64,000 nucleotides of DNA from Kutzneria kofuensis (GTDB taxonomy: Bacteria; Actinomycetota; Actinomycetes; Mycobacteriales; Pseudonocardiaceae), in contig NZ_JACHIR010000004.1 in assembly GCF_014203355.1 (NCBI RefSeq), forward strand, positions 124,001-188,000, in the 5' to 3' direction. The position numbers were made by a program, and so were the translations under genes. The notes under the pieces are model-generated. The model had not been told where the DNA came from. It did no database searches and saw only the letters and a program-made list of their open reading frames with translations. Positions 1-8,266 of this stretch are shown here, piece by piece (positions within the stretch are counted from its first letter, which is position 1; each line of letters starts with the position of its first letter).

Positions 1-209
1 TGGACTCCGACCTGGGTCAGGACTACCGGATCTACCGGATCGGCCCCACCAGCACGTCGCCGACGCAGGGCACGCAGTACCGGATCCGGGTCGTCGACGC
101 GTCGGGCGCGCTCGTGGCCGGCGGCCGGACCTACCGGTTCGCCCTGCCCTCGTCCTGCGCCAACGGCTGCGGCCCGGCCTACACAACGGTCACGTACACG
201 ACGTCATGA
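1..209 (+). CDS. C-terminal end of an unidentified protein (5' truncated)
   Basis: An open frame enters from the left edge and stops at TGA 207-209, giving 68 residues. The visible part contains the stretches YRIYRIGP and YRIRVVDASG, a Cys pair spaced CANGC near the end, and a Thr/Tyr-rich tail. This beta-rich, Thr-rich composition with paired cysteines suggests a secreted protein, but I do not recognise a family and the N-terminus is missing. It is read in the same direction as the LacI regulator that follows after about 95 nt. The frame is supported by high third-position GC. Confidence 0.55.
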   Translation, partial: DSDLGQDYRIYRIGPTSTSPTQGTQYRIRVVDASGALVAGGRTYRFALPSSCANGCGPAYTTVTYTTS

Positions 210-304
210 GTGAACGTTCCTTCCTTGCCCGCCACGGATGTTTGCGGTAACACTGACTTCACGTACGTGCCGCCGCTGGACAATGCCGTCGTGTGAGGTG
301 GAGC

Positions 305-1336
305 GTGACCGCTCTCGAGCTGTGCCCTGCACGCCCGACGCTCGCTGACGTCGCGCGGGCAGCCGGGGTGTCGTCGGCGACCGCGTCCCGGGTGCTCAAC
401 GGTTTACCCAGAGTGCGCCCGGAGACCAGAAGGCAGGTCGAGTCCGCCATGGCCGCGTTGGGCTACGAACGCCAGCGCGCCGTCAAGGTGGCCGCCCAGG
501 CGCGCACCCGGTCGATCGCGTTCGTGGTGTGCGAGGAGGGACTGAGGCTGTTCTCCGACCCGTACTTCGCGCGGGTCGTGGTCGGGGTCAACCGGGTGGT
601 GACCGCCGCCGGGTTGCAACTGGTGCTGCTGCCAGTTCCGTCCACAAGGGACTGTCAGGCGCCGGCCATGCACTACCTGAGCGGCGGTCACGTCGACGGC
701 GCGCTGTTCGTCAGCATGCACGGCCGCAGTCCGCTCGACCTCGACCGGATCGACGTTCCCGTGGTCATCGGCGGCCGGCCGGTGCTCGACGGCGAGGACG
801 GTCAGGTCTCCTACGTCGACGCGGACAACCTCGGTGGCGCGGCGAAGGCGGTTCGCCACCTCGTCGACAGCGGACGGTCCGTGATCGCCACCGTGGCGGG
901 GCCGCGGGACATGACCGTGGGACTGGACCGGCTCGCCGGCTACCGCCGGGTCATGGCCGACGCGGAACGGTCCGACCACGGGCTGGTGTTCTTCGGCGAC
1001 TTCAGCCAGGCGTCCGGTGAGCACGCCGCGGTGCGGCTGCTGGAACGCCGGCCCGATGTGGACGCCATCTTCACCGCGTCGGACCTGATGGCCGTCGGCG
1101 TGCTGCGCGCGCTGCGCCGGGCCGGCCGCCGCGTGCCCGACGACGTCGCCGTGATCGGCTTCGACGACCTGCCGATCGGGCGGCACACCGATCCGCCGCT
1201 GACCACCGTCCGCCAGCCGGTCGAGGAGATGGGCGCCCGGATGACCCGGGAACTGCTCGCCCTGATCGCCGGCGGGTCGTCCGGGCCACGCCGTGTCGTG
1301 CTCGACACGGAGCTCGTGCTGCGCGCCTCGGCGTGA
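305..1336 (+). CDS. LacI family transcriptional regulator
   Basis: A 343-residue protein with the LacI layout. The N-terminal helix-turn-helix and hinge (LADVARAAGVSSATASRVLNG, about residues 13-33) is followed by a periplasmic-binding-protein-like effector domain ending in VIGFDDLPIG and LTTVRQPVEEMG, which are family hallmarks. The GTG at 305 is preferred because AGGTGG lies just upstream; an in-frame GTG at 293 would add four residues but has no visible ribosome site. The gene converges on the GH12 gene and the two share one terminator. It probably controls nearby glycoside hydrolase genes in response to a sugar, but the effector cannot be read from sequence. The family call is certain; the regulon is inference. 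Confidence 0.93.
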   Translation: MTALELCPARPTLADVARAAGVSSATASRVLNGLPRVRPETRRQVESAMAALGYERQRAVKVAAQARTRSIAFVVCEEGLRLFSDPYFARVVVGVNRVVTAAGLQLVLLPVPSTRDCQAPAMHYLSGGHVDGALFVSMHGRSPLDLDRIDVPVVIGGRPVLDGEDGQVSYVDADNLGGAAKAVRHLVDSGRSVIATVAGPRDMTVGLDRLAGYRRVMADAERSDHGLVFFGDFSQASGEHAAVRLLERRPDVDAIFTASDLMAVGVLRALRRAGRRVPDDVAVIGFDDLPIGRHTDPPLTTVRQPVEEMGARMTRELLALIAGGSSGPRRVVLDTELVLRASA

Positions 1337-1471
1337 TGGACACAGCGGACACCGCGTTGGTTCCGGGAACACACGATCGGCCGATCGGAGAACAACTCCG
1401 CGGCGGTGTCCGTTTCCTGGGCATCCGATAGCGGACACTCTTCGGGAATTCCGTCACGAGCGCCCGAGCGG

Positions 1472-1515
1472 GGCGCCGATGGCGGCCGGGCGATTCGCCG
1501 GCCGCCATCGGCGCC
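1472..1515. terminator. Bidirectional terminator between LacI and GH12 genes
   Basis: A perfect 18-bp inverted repeat (arms 1472-1489 and 1498-1515, loop of 8 nt) lies between the two convergent stop codons (1336 and 1545). Its size, symmetry and position fit an intrinsic terminator serving both strands. There is no clear U-tract, as is common in high-GC actinomycetes. Confidence 0.8.
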
Positions 1516-1544
1516 ACTGTTCTCCAGCGTCGCGGAGCGGATGG

Positions 1545-2237
1545 TCAGGACGAGGAGACGGAGAAGCTGTTCGAGACGAAGTTCATGCCACCGCTCGACG
1601 AGGTGATCTCGAAGCCGAACTGCACGTCGCCGAGGGTGACGTCGCCGTACCAGCCCTTCGACTTGATCCAGTTCAGCACCGCCTTGACGTCCACCGACCC
1701 CGAGTTCGTGTTGCCGTGGCGCAGGAAGGAGAACACCGCGTTCGATCCGTTCGAGCCCTTGTAGACGTCCCAGGTGTGGCCGCCGACCGACACCGTGGTC
1801 TGGTAGCTGCCGATCGGGCCGACCGCGCCGGTCTTGTTCATCCACAACATGATCTCGTACGCGTTGTTGTTGGCCCAGATGTCGTACGCCGTCTCGTAGG
1901 CGCCGCTGCCCGGCACCGAGACGTTGAACGTGCTGGTGACACTGCCCAGCGAGCTCAGCGTGCGGCCGATGGTGCGCCCGGAGTGCGGGTACGACTTCAC
2001 GCCGCCGGTGTTGGGTTGGTTGGACCACACACCCCAGTTGCTGTAGGAATTCGCCCAGATCGTCTGCGGGCCGGCGCCACTGCCCCAGACGTCGTTGGTG
2101 ATCGTGTATCCGCCGTTGGACCACGTGCCCCATTTGTCCGAGGACGACCAGGTGGCCGCCTGCGCGGAGGTGGCGGTCAATACGAGCGCGGCGAGCGCGG
2201 CCAATGAGGGCAGGGCGAAACGCAGGGTTTTCCGCAT
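1545..2237 (-). CDS. Secreted GH12 endoglucanase / xyloglucanase
   Basis: A 230-residue protein with a Sec signal peptide (about 1-27, ending TSAQA) followed by a complete GH12 beta-jelly-roll domain with no carbohydrate-binding module. The catalytic pair is visible: nucleophile E128 in AYEIMLWMN and acid/base E210 in FGFEITSS. GH12 enzymes cleave internal beta-1,4 bonds of cellulose or xyloglucan. Given the alpha-xylosidase and beta-galactosidase genes downstream on the same strand, xyloglucan is the likelier substrate here (inference). The start is the ATG that opens the signal peptide; the frame stays open to 2426 but that extension has no coding character. Two CGAA/TTCG inverted repeats lie upstream. 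Confidence 0.93.
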   Translation of the reverse strand: MRKTLRFALPSLAALAALVLTATSAQAATWSSSDKWGTWSNGGYTITNDVWGSGAGPQTIWANSYSNWGVWSNQPNTGGVKSYPHSGRTIGRTLSSLGSVTSTFNVSVPGSGAYETAYDIWANNNAYEIMLWMNKTGAVGPIGSYQTTVSVGGHTWDVYKGSNGSNAVFSFLRHGNTNSGSVDVKAVLNWIKSKGWYGDVTLGDVQFGFEITSSSGGMNFVSNSFSVSSS

Positions 2238-2289
2238 GAACGATGTCCTTCCGAGCGTCGTTGCACGGCTGTTCGGACGGGATCGGTCA

Positions 2290-2305
2290 GTCGAATTTAT
2301 TCGAC
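2290..2305. promoter_or_regulatory. Inverted repeat upstream of GH12 (candidate operator)
   Basis: GTCGAATTTATTCGAC is an inverted repeat with 6-bp arms and a 4-nt spacer, 53-68 nt upstream of the GH12 start. The CGAA-N4-TTCG form is like operators I recall for LacI-type xylosidase regulators of Streptomyces. A second palindrome, TCGAATATTCGA, lies at 2407-2418. Both are in the AT-richer promoter stretch 2240-2420. Confidence 0.45.
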
Positions 2306-2406
2306 GACTCCGGCACTGCCGGATGGTGAAACAATGCCGTCCGATCGCAGCGTCGCATGGAGAACCCGCGTGGTCAAGAATTACGCCTCGATGACCGGAA
2401 ACCGTG

Positions 2407-2418
2407 TCGAATATTCGA
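2407..2418. promoter_or_regulatory. Second palindrome in the GH12 upstream region
   Basis: TCGAATATTCGA is a perfect 12-bp palindrome between the GH42 stop (2427) and the GH12 start (2237). It has the same CGAA/TTCG half-sites as the 2290-2305 repeat but a 2-nt spacer. This may be a second binding site for the same regulator, or chance. Confidence 0.35.
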
Positions 2419-2426
2419 AGCCGCAA

Positions 2427-4517
2427 TTAGCTCACGAGGATCCGGACGTCCCAGGCGCCGAGAGCCACGACCGTGCCGCCGGGGACCGAACGGCCGTCCA
2501 GGACGTCGACGAGATCCACGGGCGCTCTCACGTCGGCGGGCCGCCAGCTCCAGTTGTGCACCACGTGCACGCGCCGCCCGTCCGGGGCGGTGCCGGTCGT
2601 CGCGGTCACGGATTCGGGCAGCGCGGACCACCCGCTGCGCGGTAGCGGGGCGAGCCACGACACCAGAGTGCGGGCGAGCTCGCGGCCAGGCACCGTGCCG
2701 ACGTAGGTGACACGGCCCTCGCCGTGCCGCCGGGTCGTGACGGCCGGCCACCGGCCGAAGTGCGGGTGGTCGTACTCGGCGAGCACCTCGGCGTCGACAG
2801 CGGTCAGGCCCTCCACCCAACGGGTCCCGGTGGCGTCGTCCGGCAGCACGAGCGGGCTGCCGGGCGCCGCCCGAACCGCGAGGTCGGTGGACAGGTTGCT
2901 GAACTCCTCGTACCACACGCCGGCGGCCTCGCTGAGACGCGCCGGGGCCGGCTCGTGCCGGGCCCGTGCCTCGTGGTCGGCGTAGCCGGTCCGCGGACCG
3001 AGAACGAGGTGGCCGCCGGCGGCCGCGTAGGCCACGAGCCAGTCGAGCATCGCGTCGTCGGCGATGTACAGGCCGGCCGCGATCAGCACGGGGTGGCGGC
3101 GCGCGGCCAGGTCGGGCGGAACCTCGGCGAGTCGGCGGGCGTGGAAGATCCGGACCTGACGGCCGGCCTCGAACGCGCCGCGGTAGAAGGAGTCGAAGAT
3201 GCGGTGGTACGCGGCGCCGTCCGGGCTGCCGTCGGCCTTCGCCAGCGGCGGGTACTTCTGCATCAGCCACTTGCTCGGCATCGAGTAGACCATCGCGATG
3301 TCGGCGTCCGGCTGGATCCCCGCGACCAGGGCCCCGGCGGTGTCGAATTCCGCGCCGAGCCGGGCGAGTTCGGCGTAGACCCGGCCGGGACGGCCGCTGT
3401 GCGGCAGGACTCCGCCCCAGTACGTCTCCGCGCCGAAGTGCAGCGTGTGCCAGTGCCAGTACTCGATCATCCGCGCACCCCGGGCGACCAGCGCCCACGC
3501 GGCCTGCCGCCACTGGCCGTCGAAGGCCGGGCGGTTGTCCCACGGCGAGCTGACGGCCTGGGCGTTGGTCTCGGTGACCAGGAACGGCTCCTGCCGGGAG
3601 GAGAAGATCCGGTCGGCGCTCTGGAACAGCGCCCACACCCCGGTCGCCAGCCACGGGTGCTCGCGGCTGCCGGCAGGCTCGGGCAGTTCGAGGCCGTCCT
3701 GCATGTCGTAGTACGGGTTGCCGGCCGTCACGTCGAGCTTGTCGGTGAGTTCGTCGTCCGCCAGCGCCGGGTGCCCGTAGGCGACGCAGGTGGTGACGAA
3801 CTGGTCCGCGCGGGCGTACTCGCGCACGATGTCGGCCTGCCAGGCGACGAACTCGGTGGTCTGGCGAGCCAGGAACGCCCGCCAGGCGACGTCGTACTGG
3901 GGCTGGGCGTTGCCGTCCGGCGTCCACAGGTCCGCCCAGGTGGACAGTCGATGCGACCAGTAGACCAGGCCCCACTCGCGGTTGAGGGTCTCGACGTCGC
4001 CGTACTCGGCGCGCAGATGGTCCACGAACCGCTGGAACACCCCGTGGTTGTGGGGCAGGCGCAGGCCCGGCTCGTTGTCCACCTGGTAGCCGATCACCGC
4101 CGGGTGCTCGGCGTACCGGGTGAGGATCGCTCGGATCACCCGCTCGGCGTGGAAGCGGAACGCCGGATGGCTGAAGTCGATCTCCTGCCGGGCGCCCCAG
4201 CCGATGCGCTGCCCGGTGGCGTGCTCGGCGGCGATCTCGGGGTACTGCCGGGAAAGCCACGGCGGCACCGCGTAGGTCGGCGTGCCGAGCACGACCGCAA
4301 TGCCGCGCTCGTGGGCGCCGTCGAGGACCGGCCGCAGCCAGTCCAGGTCGAACCGCCCGTTCTCCGGCTCCCATGTGGACCAGACGGACTCGCCGACCCG
4401 GATGACGGTGAACCTGGCCTCCGCCATCAGGTCCAGGTCGGTCTTGAGCCGCTCGTAGGGCTGGTACTCGTGGTAGTAGGCGGCGCCGAACAGCACGCGC
4501 GGGGGCAGCGGGACCAT
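2427..4517 (-). CDS. GH42 beta-galactosidase (first copy)
   Basis: A 696-residue protein without a signal peptide, so probably cytoplasmic. It shows the GH42 pattern: N-terminal TIM barrel with acid/base E149 in GYQVDNEPG and nucleophile E316 in LVTETNAQ, then the trimerisation and C-terminal beta domains. Length is normal for the family. It would remove beta-linked galactose, for example from imported galactosylated xyloglucan oligosaccharides (substrate is inference). The ATG at 4517 has a GAGG ribosome site. The gene follows a GH5 gene; a strong hairpin lies just upstream. The first 24 codons are duplicated as a remnant at 6364-6435. Confidence 0.93.
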   Translation of the reverse strand: MVPLPPRVLFGAAYYHEYQPYERLKTDLDLMAEARFTVIRVGESVWSTWEPENGRFDLDWLRPVLDGAHERGIAVVLGTPTYAVPPWLSRQYPEIAAEHATGQRIGWGARQEIDFSHPAFRFHAERVIRAILTRYAEHPAVIGYQVDNEPGLRLPHNHGVFQRFVDHLRAEYGDVETLNREWGLVYWSHRLSTWADLWTPDGNAQPQYDVAWRAFLARQTTEFVAWQADIVREYARADQFVTTCVAYGHPALADDELTDKLDVTAGNPYYDMQDGLELPEPAGSREHPWLATGVWALFQSADRIFSSRQEPFLVTETNAQAVSSPWDNRPAFDGQWRQAAWALVARGARMIEYWHWHTLHFGAETYWGGVLPHSGRPGRVYAELARLGAEFDTAGALVAGIQPDADIAMVYSMPSKWLMQKYPPLAKADGSPDGAAYHRIFDSFYRGAFEAGRQVRIFHARRLAEVPPDLAARRHPVLIAAGLYIADDAMLDWLVAYAAAGGHLVLGPRTGYADHEARARHEPAPARLSEAAGVWYEEFSNLSTDLAVRAAPGSPLVLPDDATGTRWVEGLTAVDAEVLAEYDHPHFGRWPAVTTRRHGEGRVTYVGTVPGRELARTLVSWLAPLPRSGWSALPESVTATTGTAPDGRRVHVVHNWSWRPADVRAPVDLVDVLDGRSVPGGTVVALGAWDVRILVS

Positions 4518-4541
4518 GCGAGAACCTCGGGACGTGAGGGG

Positions 4542-4570
4542 CCCGGCCGCCGGTGGGGCCGGCGGCCGGG
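4542..4570 (-). terminator. Hairpin between GH5 (copy b) and GH42
   Basis: A perfect 12-bp stem (arms 4542-4553 and 4559-4570) with a 5-nt loop lies between the GH5 stop (4589) and the GH42 start (4517). It could terminate, or partly attenuate, transcription from the GH5 gene into GH42. The same hairpin, with one mismatch, recurs after the other GH5 copy. Confidence 0.7.
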
Positions 4571-4588
4571 AACGGGGACGATGGTGGG

Positions 4589-6334
4589 TCAGGAGGCGGT
4601 GCCGGTCACGGTGGTGCCGGACTTGGTCACCTGGTAGGTCAGAGTGGCGCCGGTCCAGTAGTGGAAGATGAGCTTGGCCGGCGCGCCGTCCTTGAGACTG
4701 TTGACGAAGTCAGCGGTCAGAGTCGTGGTGCCGGCGGTGTAGTCGGGAGCGAACGCGTACCCGAACTGCTGGAACGGGGTCCAGCTGGTCGGGCCGGCGT
4801 TGGTCCCGTCGGCGTAGGTGGCCTCCATGGTGGCCAGCAGGTCACCATGGAACTGGGTCGGAATGGCCAGCGTGGTGGTGCCGGTCGCGTCCGCGAGCAC
4901 CGGCTGGTCGGCCGACCTCACGTGCAGTTGCCAGGGCACTCCCCGCGAGTACCGAACCTGCAGAGTCGAGTTCACGCCGTACGCACGGTTGCCGGCCAGC
5001 CGGGTCAGCGCCCGGGAAGTCAGGGTCAGCCGGTCGCCGTCCAGCGTGTAGTCGAGGAACGGGATCAGCGGCGTGTTGCCCTGCCACAGGCCCGCGAAGA
5101 ACAGCCCGTTGGTGTTCAGGGTGATGGTCTGCGCCGAGATCGGGCCGGACTTCGGCACGAACAGATTGTCGGTGGAGGCGGTGCCCGAGCGGGTGGTCCA
5201 GGACGCCTTGATCAGAGCCATCAAGTCGGAATCCCGCCACTGCATGGTGGTGCGGTTCAGGTAGTTGGCATCGTCCCAGAGTGCGGTGGTGATGCCGTTG
5301 ATCCGCGCCTCGTAGTTGACGTGCTCGTAGTACTTCAGCATCTCCCCGCGCTCGACGTAGCCGGAGTTGGGCTCGCTGAGTAGGCCGTATTCGCCGAGGT
5401 AGACGGGAATGCCCTTGGCGACAAACGTGTCGTGCACCCGCTTGAAGCCGTCGGTCAGATCCTTCTGAGTCGTGGCGTCGTAGGTCGTGCCACCGGCGAT
5501 GTTCACGCTGAACGGGTAGTAGCTGTAGTAGTGCACGGTGGCGACGAGATTGCGGTCGTGCAGCGAACTCATCGTCGTGGACAGGTCGTCCAGCCAGTGT
5601 TGGGCGTTGTTGGTTTCCTCCGAGGGCAGGACGAGCAGGCGGTCCTTGTTCTGCCCACCGGAGTTGCGCACGATGTCGTGGAACGAGGTGTTGAGCTCTC
5701 GCAGGTACTGCGTCTTCTGGGCGTCGGTCGCGTTGTCGAACTGCGGCTCGTTGATGCTCTCCATGAGCAGCTTGCGCGGCTCGTCCTTGAACGCGGCGGC
5801 GATCTGCTGCCAGGTCGCGTCGAACCGAGCCAGAATGTTGTCGTGGTCGGTGGACATGTACTTGATCCACTGCCACGAGTCGTGGTGCACGTTGATCTCG
5901 ACGTACAGACCGTCGGCCAGCGCCCAGTCGACCACCTGCTTGACCCGGGCCATGAACGTCGGATCTATCGTGTACGGCGCCGTCGCCGAGGCGTGGCCGC
6001 TCCAGGTCACGGGAATCCGGACGCTGCGGAAGCCCTCGGCCCGGATGGTGTCGAACAGCGCCTTGGTGGTGAGCGGATTGCCCCAGGAGGTCTCGTCGGG
6101 GATGGCGTCCAGCGTGTTGCCCAGGTTCCAGCTGGGCTGCATGGCGGCCACGGCCTTCATCGGGTCCTGCGGGGCCGGTGCGGTCGACCCGCCCGGGACC
6201 CGGTTCGGGTCGGCCGGCGCGGCGAAGGCGGTGCCACTGGCCAGGCTGCCCGTGGTGGCCAGGGCCACCAGGAGGGTCGCCGCGCGGCCGAGCCGGCGGC
6301 GGTTCGGCCGGGCACTCTGCGGTGCGTCGTTCAC
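4589..6334 (-). CDS. Secreted GH5 endo-glucanase, copy b, with C-terminal X2/CBM46-like module
   Basis: A 581-residue protein: signal peptide (about 1-39, ending TAFAAP), short linker, GH5 catalytic domain (about 60-385) and a C-terminal beta-sandwich region (about 390-581) resembling the Ig-like X2/CBM46 modules of bacterial cellulases. Acid/base E196 (ESINEPQ) and nucleophile E315 (YLGEYGL) are present. Expected activity is endo-beta-1,4-glucanase or xyloglucanase. It is a tandem paralogue of the 6507-8219 gene: the mature catalytic parts are nearly identical, while the signal peptides are unrelated. The GTG start at 6334 overlaps the stop of a 34-codon leader ORF by 4 nt (GTGA); an AAAGG ribosome site also lies upstream. 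The family call is firm, the exact substrate is not. Confidence 0.92.
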   Translation of the reverse strand: MNDAPQSARPNRRRLGRAATLLVALATTGSLASGTAFAAPADPNRVPGGSTAPAPQDPMKAVAAMQPSWNLGNTLDAIPDETSWGNPLTTKALFDTIRAEGFRSVRIPVTWSGHASATAPYTIDPTFMARVKQVVDWALADGLYVEINVHHDSWQWIKYMSTDHDNILARFDATWQQIAAAFKDEPRKLLMESINEPQFDNATDAQKTQYLRELNTSFHDIVRNSGGQNKDRLLVLPSEETNNAQHWLDDLSTTMSSLHDRNLVATVHYYSYYPFSVNIAGGTTYDATTQKDLTDGFKRVHDTFVAKGIPVYLGEYGLLSEPNSGYVERGEMLKYYEHVNYEARINGITTALWDDANYLNRTTMQWRDSDLMALIKASWTTRSGTASTDNLFVPKSGPISAQTITLNTNGLFFAGLWQGNTPLIPFLDYTLDGDRLTLTSRALTRLAGNRAYGVNSTLQVRYSRGVPWQLHVRSADQPVLADATGTTTLAIPTQFHGDLLATMEATYADGTNAGPTSWTPFQQFGYAFAPDYTAGTTTLTADFVNSLKDGAPAKLIFHYWTGATLTYQVTKSGTTVTGTAS

Positions 6335-6435
6335 GTGTCGTGCCTTTCGGTGGTGGATGCCCTGAACCGCTCGTACGGTTGGTACTCGTGGTGGTAGCCG
6401 GCGCCGAACAGCACGCGCGGGGGCAGCGGGACCAT
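6331..6435 (-). pseudogene. 34-codon leader ORF: GH42 N-terminal remnant abutting GH5 copy b
   Basis: Reading from ATG 6435, the first 24 codons (MVPLPPRVLFGAGYHHEYQP and onward) match the first 24 codons of the GH42 gene (6364-6435 aligns with 4446-4517), with two visible substitutions (AYY to GYH). Ten unrelated codons follow, then TGA at 6331-6333, which overlaps the GTG start of GH5 copy b by 4 nt. The GH42 ribosome site and the upstream hairpin are also copied. This is the scar of a tandem duplication of a unit of GH5 plus the 5' end of GH42. Because start, ribosome site and stop are intact, it may now act as a translated leader coupled to GH5; that is inference. Confidence 0.85.
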
Positions 6436-6460
6436 GCGAGAACCTCGGGGACGCGAGGGG

Positions 6461-6489
6461 CCCAGCCGCCGGTGAAACCGGCGGCCGGG
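6461..6489 (-). terminator. Hairpin after GH5 copy a (duplicated terminator)
   Basis: Arms 6461-6472 and 6478-6489 form a 12-bp stem with one mismatch and a 5-nt loop, 18 nt after the GH5 copy a stop codon. It is the duplicate of the hairpin at 4542-4570, and one base change has broken its perfect pairing. Confidence 0.65.
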
Positions 6490-6506
6490 GCGAGGGCGGA
6501 GGTAGG

Positions 6507-8219
6507 TCAGGAAGCGGTGCCGGTCACGGTGGTGCCGGACTTGGTCACCTGATAGGTCAAAGTGGCACCGGTCCAGTAATGGAAGACGAGCTTGACCGGC
6601 GCGCCGTCCTTGAGACTGTTGAGGAAGTCAGCGGTCAAGGTTGTCGTGCCGGCGGTGTAGTCAGGGGCGAACGCGTACCCGAACTGCTGGAACGGCGTCC
6701 AACTGGCCGGCCCGGCATTGGTCCCGTCCGCGTAGGTGGCCTCCATGGTGGCCAGCAGGTCACCATGGAACTGCGTGGGAATGACCAGCGACGTGGTGGT
6801 GCCGGACGCGTCCGCGAGCACCGGCTGGTCGGCCGACCTCACGTGCAGCTGCCACGGCACACCCCGCGAGTACCGGACCTGCAGAGTCGAGTTCACGCCG
6901 TAGGCACGATCACCGGCCAACCGGGTCAGCGCCCGGGAAGTCAGGGTCAGCCGGTCACCGTCCAGCGTGTAGTCGAGGTACGGGATCAGCGGCGTGTTGC
7001 CCTGCCACAGGCCCGCGAAGAAGTTCCCGTTGGTGTTCAGGGTGATGGTCTGCGCCGGAATCGGGCCGGACTTCGGCACGAAGAGATTGTCGGTGGACGC
7101 GGTGCCCGAGCGGGTGGTCCAGGAGGTCTTGATCAAAGCCTCCATCTCGGGGTCCACCCACTGCATGGTGCCGCGGTTCAGGAAGTCGTTGGCGGCATCC
7201 CAGACCGCGGTGGTGATGCCGTTGATCCGGGCCTCGTAGTCGACCTCCTCGAAGTACTTCAGCATCTCCCCGCGCTCGACGTAGCCGGAGTGGGGCGAGG
7301 TGAGCAGGCCGTACTCGCCGAGGTAGACGGGGATGCCCTTGGCGACGAGGGTGTCGTGGACCCGGGCGAAGCCCTCGGTCAGGTCCTGCTGGGCCTTGGC
7401 GTCGAAGGTCGTGCCGCCGGCGATGTTCACGCTGAACGGGTACCAGCTGTAGTAGTGCACGGTGGCGACGAGATTGCGGTCGTGCAGCGAGCTGATGGTC
7501 GTCGACAGGTCGTCGAGCCAGTTCTGGGCGTTGTTGGTTTCCTCCGAGGGCAGGACGAGCAGGCGGTCCTTGTTCTGCCCGCCGCTGTTGCGCACGATGT
7601 CGTGGAACGAGGTGTTGAGCTCTCGCAGGTACTGGGTCTTCTGGGCGTCGGTCGCGTTGTCGAACTGCGGCTCGTTGATGCTCTCCATGAGCAGCTTGCG
7701 CGGCTCGTCCTTGAACGCGGCGGCGATCTGCTGCCAGGTCGCGTCGAACCGAGCCAGAATGTTGTCGTGGTCGGTGGACATGTACTTGATCCACTGCCAC
7801 GAGTCGTGGTGCACGTTGATCTCGACGTAGAGGCCGTCGGCCAGCGCCCAGTCGACCACCTGCTTGACCCGCGTCATCCACGCCGCGTCGATGGTGTACG
7901 GGGCGGTGTCGGACTGGTGGGGGTACCAGGTGACGGGAATCCGCACACTGCGGAAGCCTTGGGCCCGGAGGCCGTCGAACGTGGCCTTGGTGGTGAGCGG
8001 GTTGCCCCAGGAGGTCTCGTCGGGGATGGCGTCGAAGGTGTTGCCCAGGTTCCAGCTGGGCTGCATGGCGGCCACGGCCGTCATCGGGTCCACGGGCGCC
8101 GACTGCGCTGCCGGAGCTCCGTTCGCCGGGGCGACGGCGAGCGTGGCCATGGTCGTCACCGCCAGCGGGATGCTCGCCAGTAATCCGAGTCTGCGCCGGC
8201 GGTGCTGTGCTTGTGTCAT
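6507..8219 (-). CDS. Secreted GH5 endo-glucanase, copy a, with C-terminal X2/CBM46-like module
   Basis: A 570-residue paralogue of the downstream GH5 gene, with the same order: signal peptide (about 1-35), GH5 domain with acid/base E183 (ESINEPQ) and nucleophile E302 (YLGEYGL), and the C-terminal beta-sandwich region. The signal peptide and linker differ completely from copy b, but from PSWNLGNT onward the proteins align almost without gaps. The main differences cluster in the loops after VRIPVTW (YPHQSD against SGHASA) and around EVDYEARINGITTAVWDAAND. The two enzymes may differ in side-chain tolerance. It lies directly downstream of the GH31 gene (47-nt gap) and is probably in the same transcription unit. 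Confidence 0.92.
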   Translation of the reverse strand: MTQAQHRRRRLGLLASIPLAVTTMATLAVAPANGAPAAQSAPVDPMTAVAAMQPSWNLGNTFDAIPDETSWGNPLTTKATFDGLRAQGFRSVRIPVTWYPHQSDTAPYTIDAAWMTRVKQVVDWALADGLYVEINVHHDSWQWIKYMSTDHDNILARFDATWQQIAAAFKDEPRKLLMESINEPQFDNATDAQKTQYLRELNTSFHDIVRNSGGQNKDRLLVLPSEETNNAQNWLDDLSTTISSLHDRNLVATVHYYSWYPFSVNIAGGTTFDAKAQQDLTEGFARVHDTLVAKGIPVYLGEYGLLTSPHSGYVERGEMLKYFEEVDYEARINGITTAVWDAANDFLNRGTMQWVDPEMEALIKTSWTTRSGTASTDNLFVPKSGPIPAQTITLNTNGNFFAGLWQGNTPLIPYLDYTLDGDRLTLTSRALTRLAGDRAYGVNSTLQVRYSRGVPWQLHVRSADQPVLADASGTTTSLVIPTQFHGDLLATMEATYADGTNAGPASWTPFQQFGYAFAPDYTAGTTTLTADFLNSLKDGAPVKLVFHYWTGATLTYQVTKSGTTVTGTAS

Positions 8220-8266
8220 GTGCCGTCCTCTTGGATTGGTCGGTTCGGGTCAGTCGGCGGTGAACG

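Noticed and set aside
2724-4637. Long plus-strand open frame (637 codons) opposite GH42
   Set aside because: It is the antisense shadow of a high-GC gene with clear GH42 catalytic motifs; its translation is Arg/Gly/Val-rich and without recognisable domains.
6361-6500. The 6.4-kb segment as a second promoter region only
   Set aside because: Alignment to 4446-4602 shows that it is a copy of the GH42 gene start, so it is better described as a duplication scar with a leader ORF.
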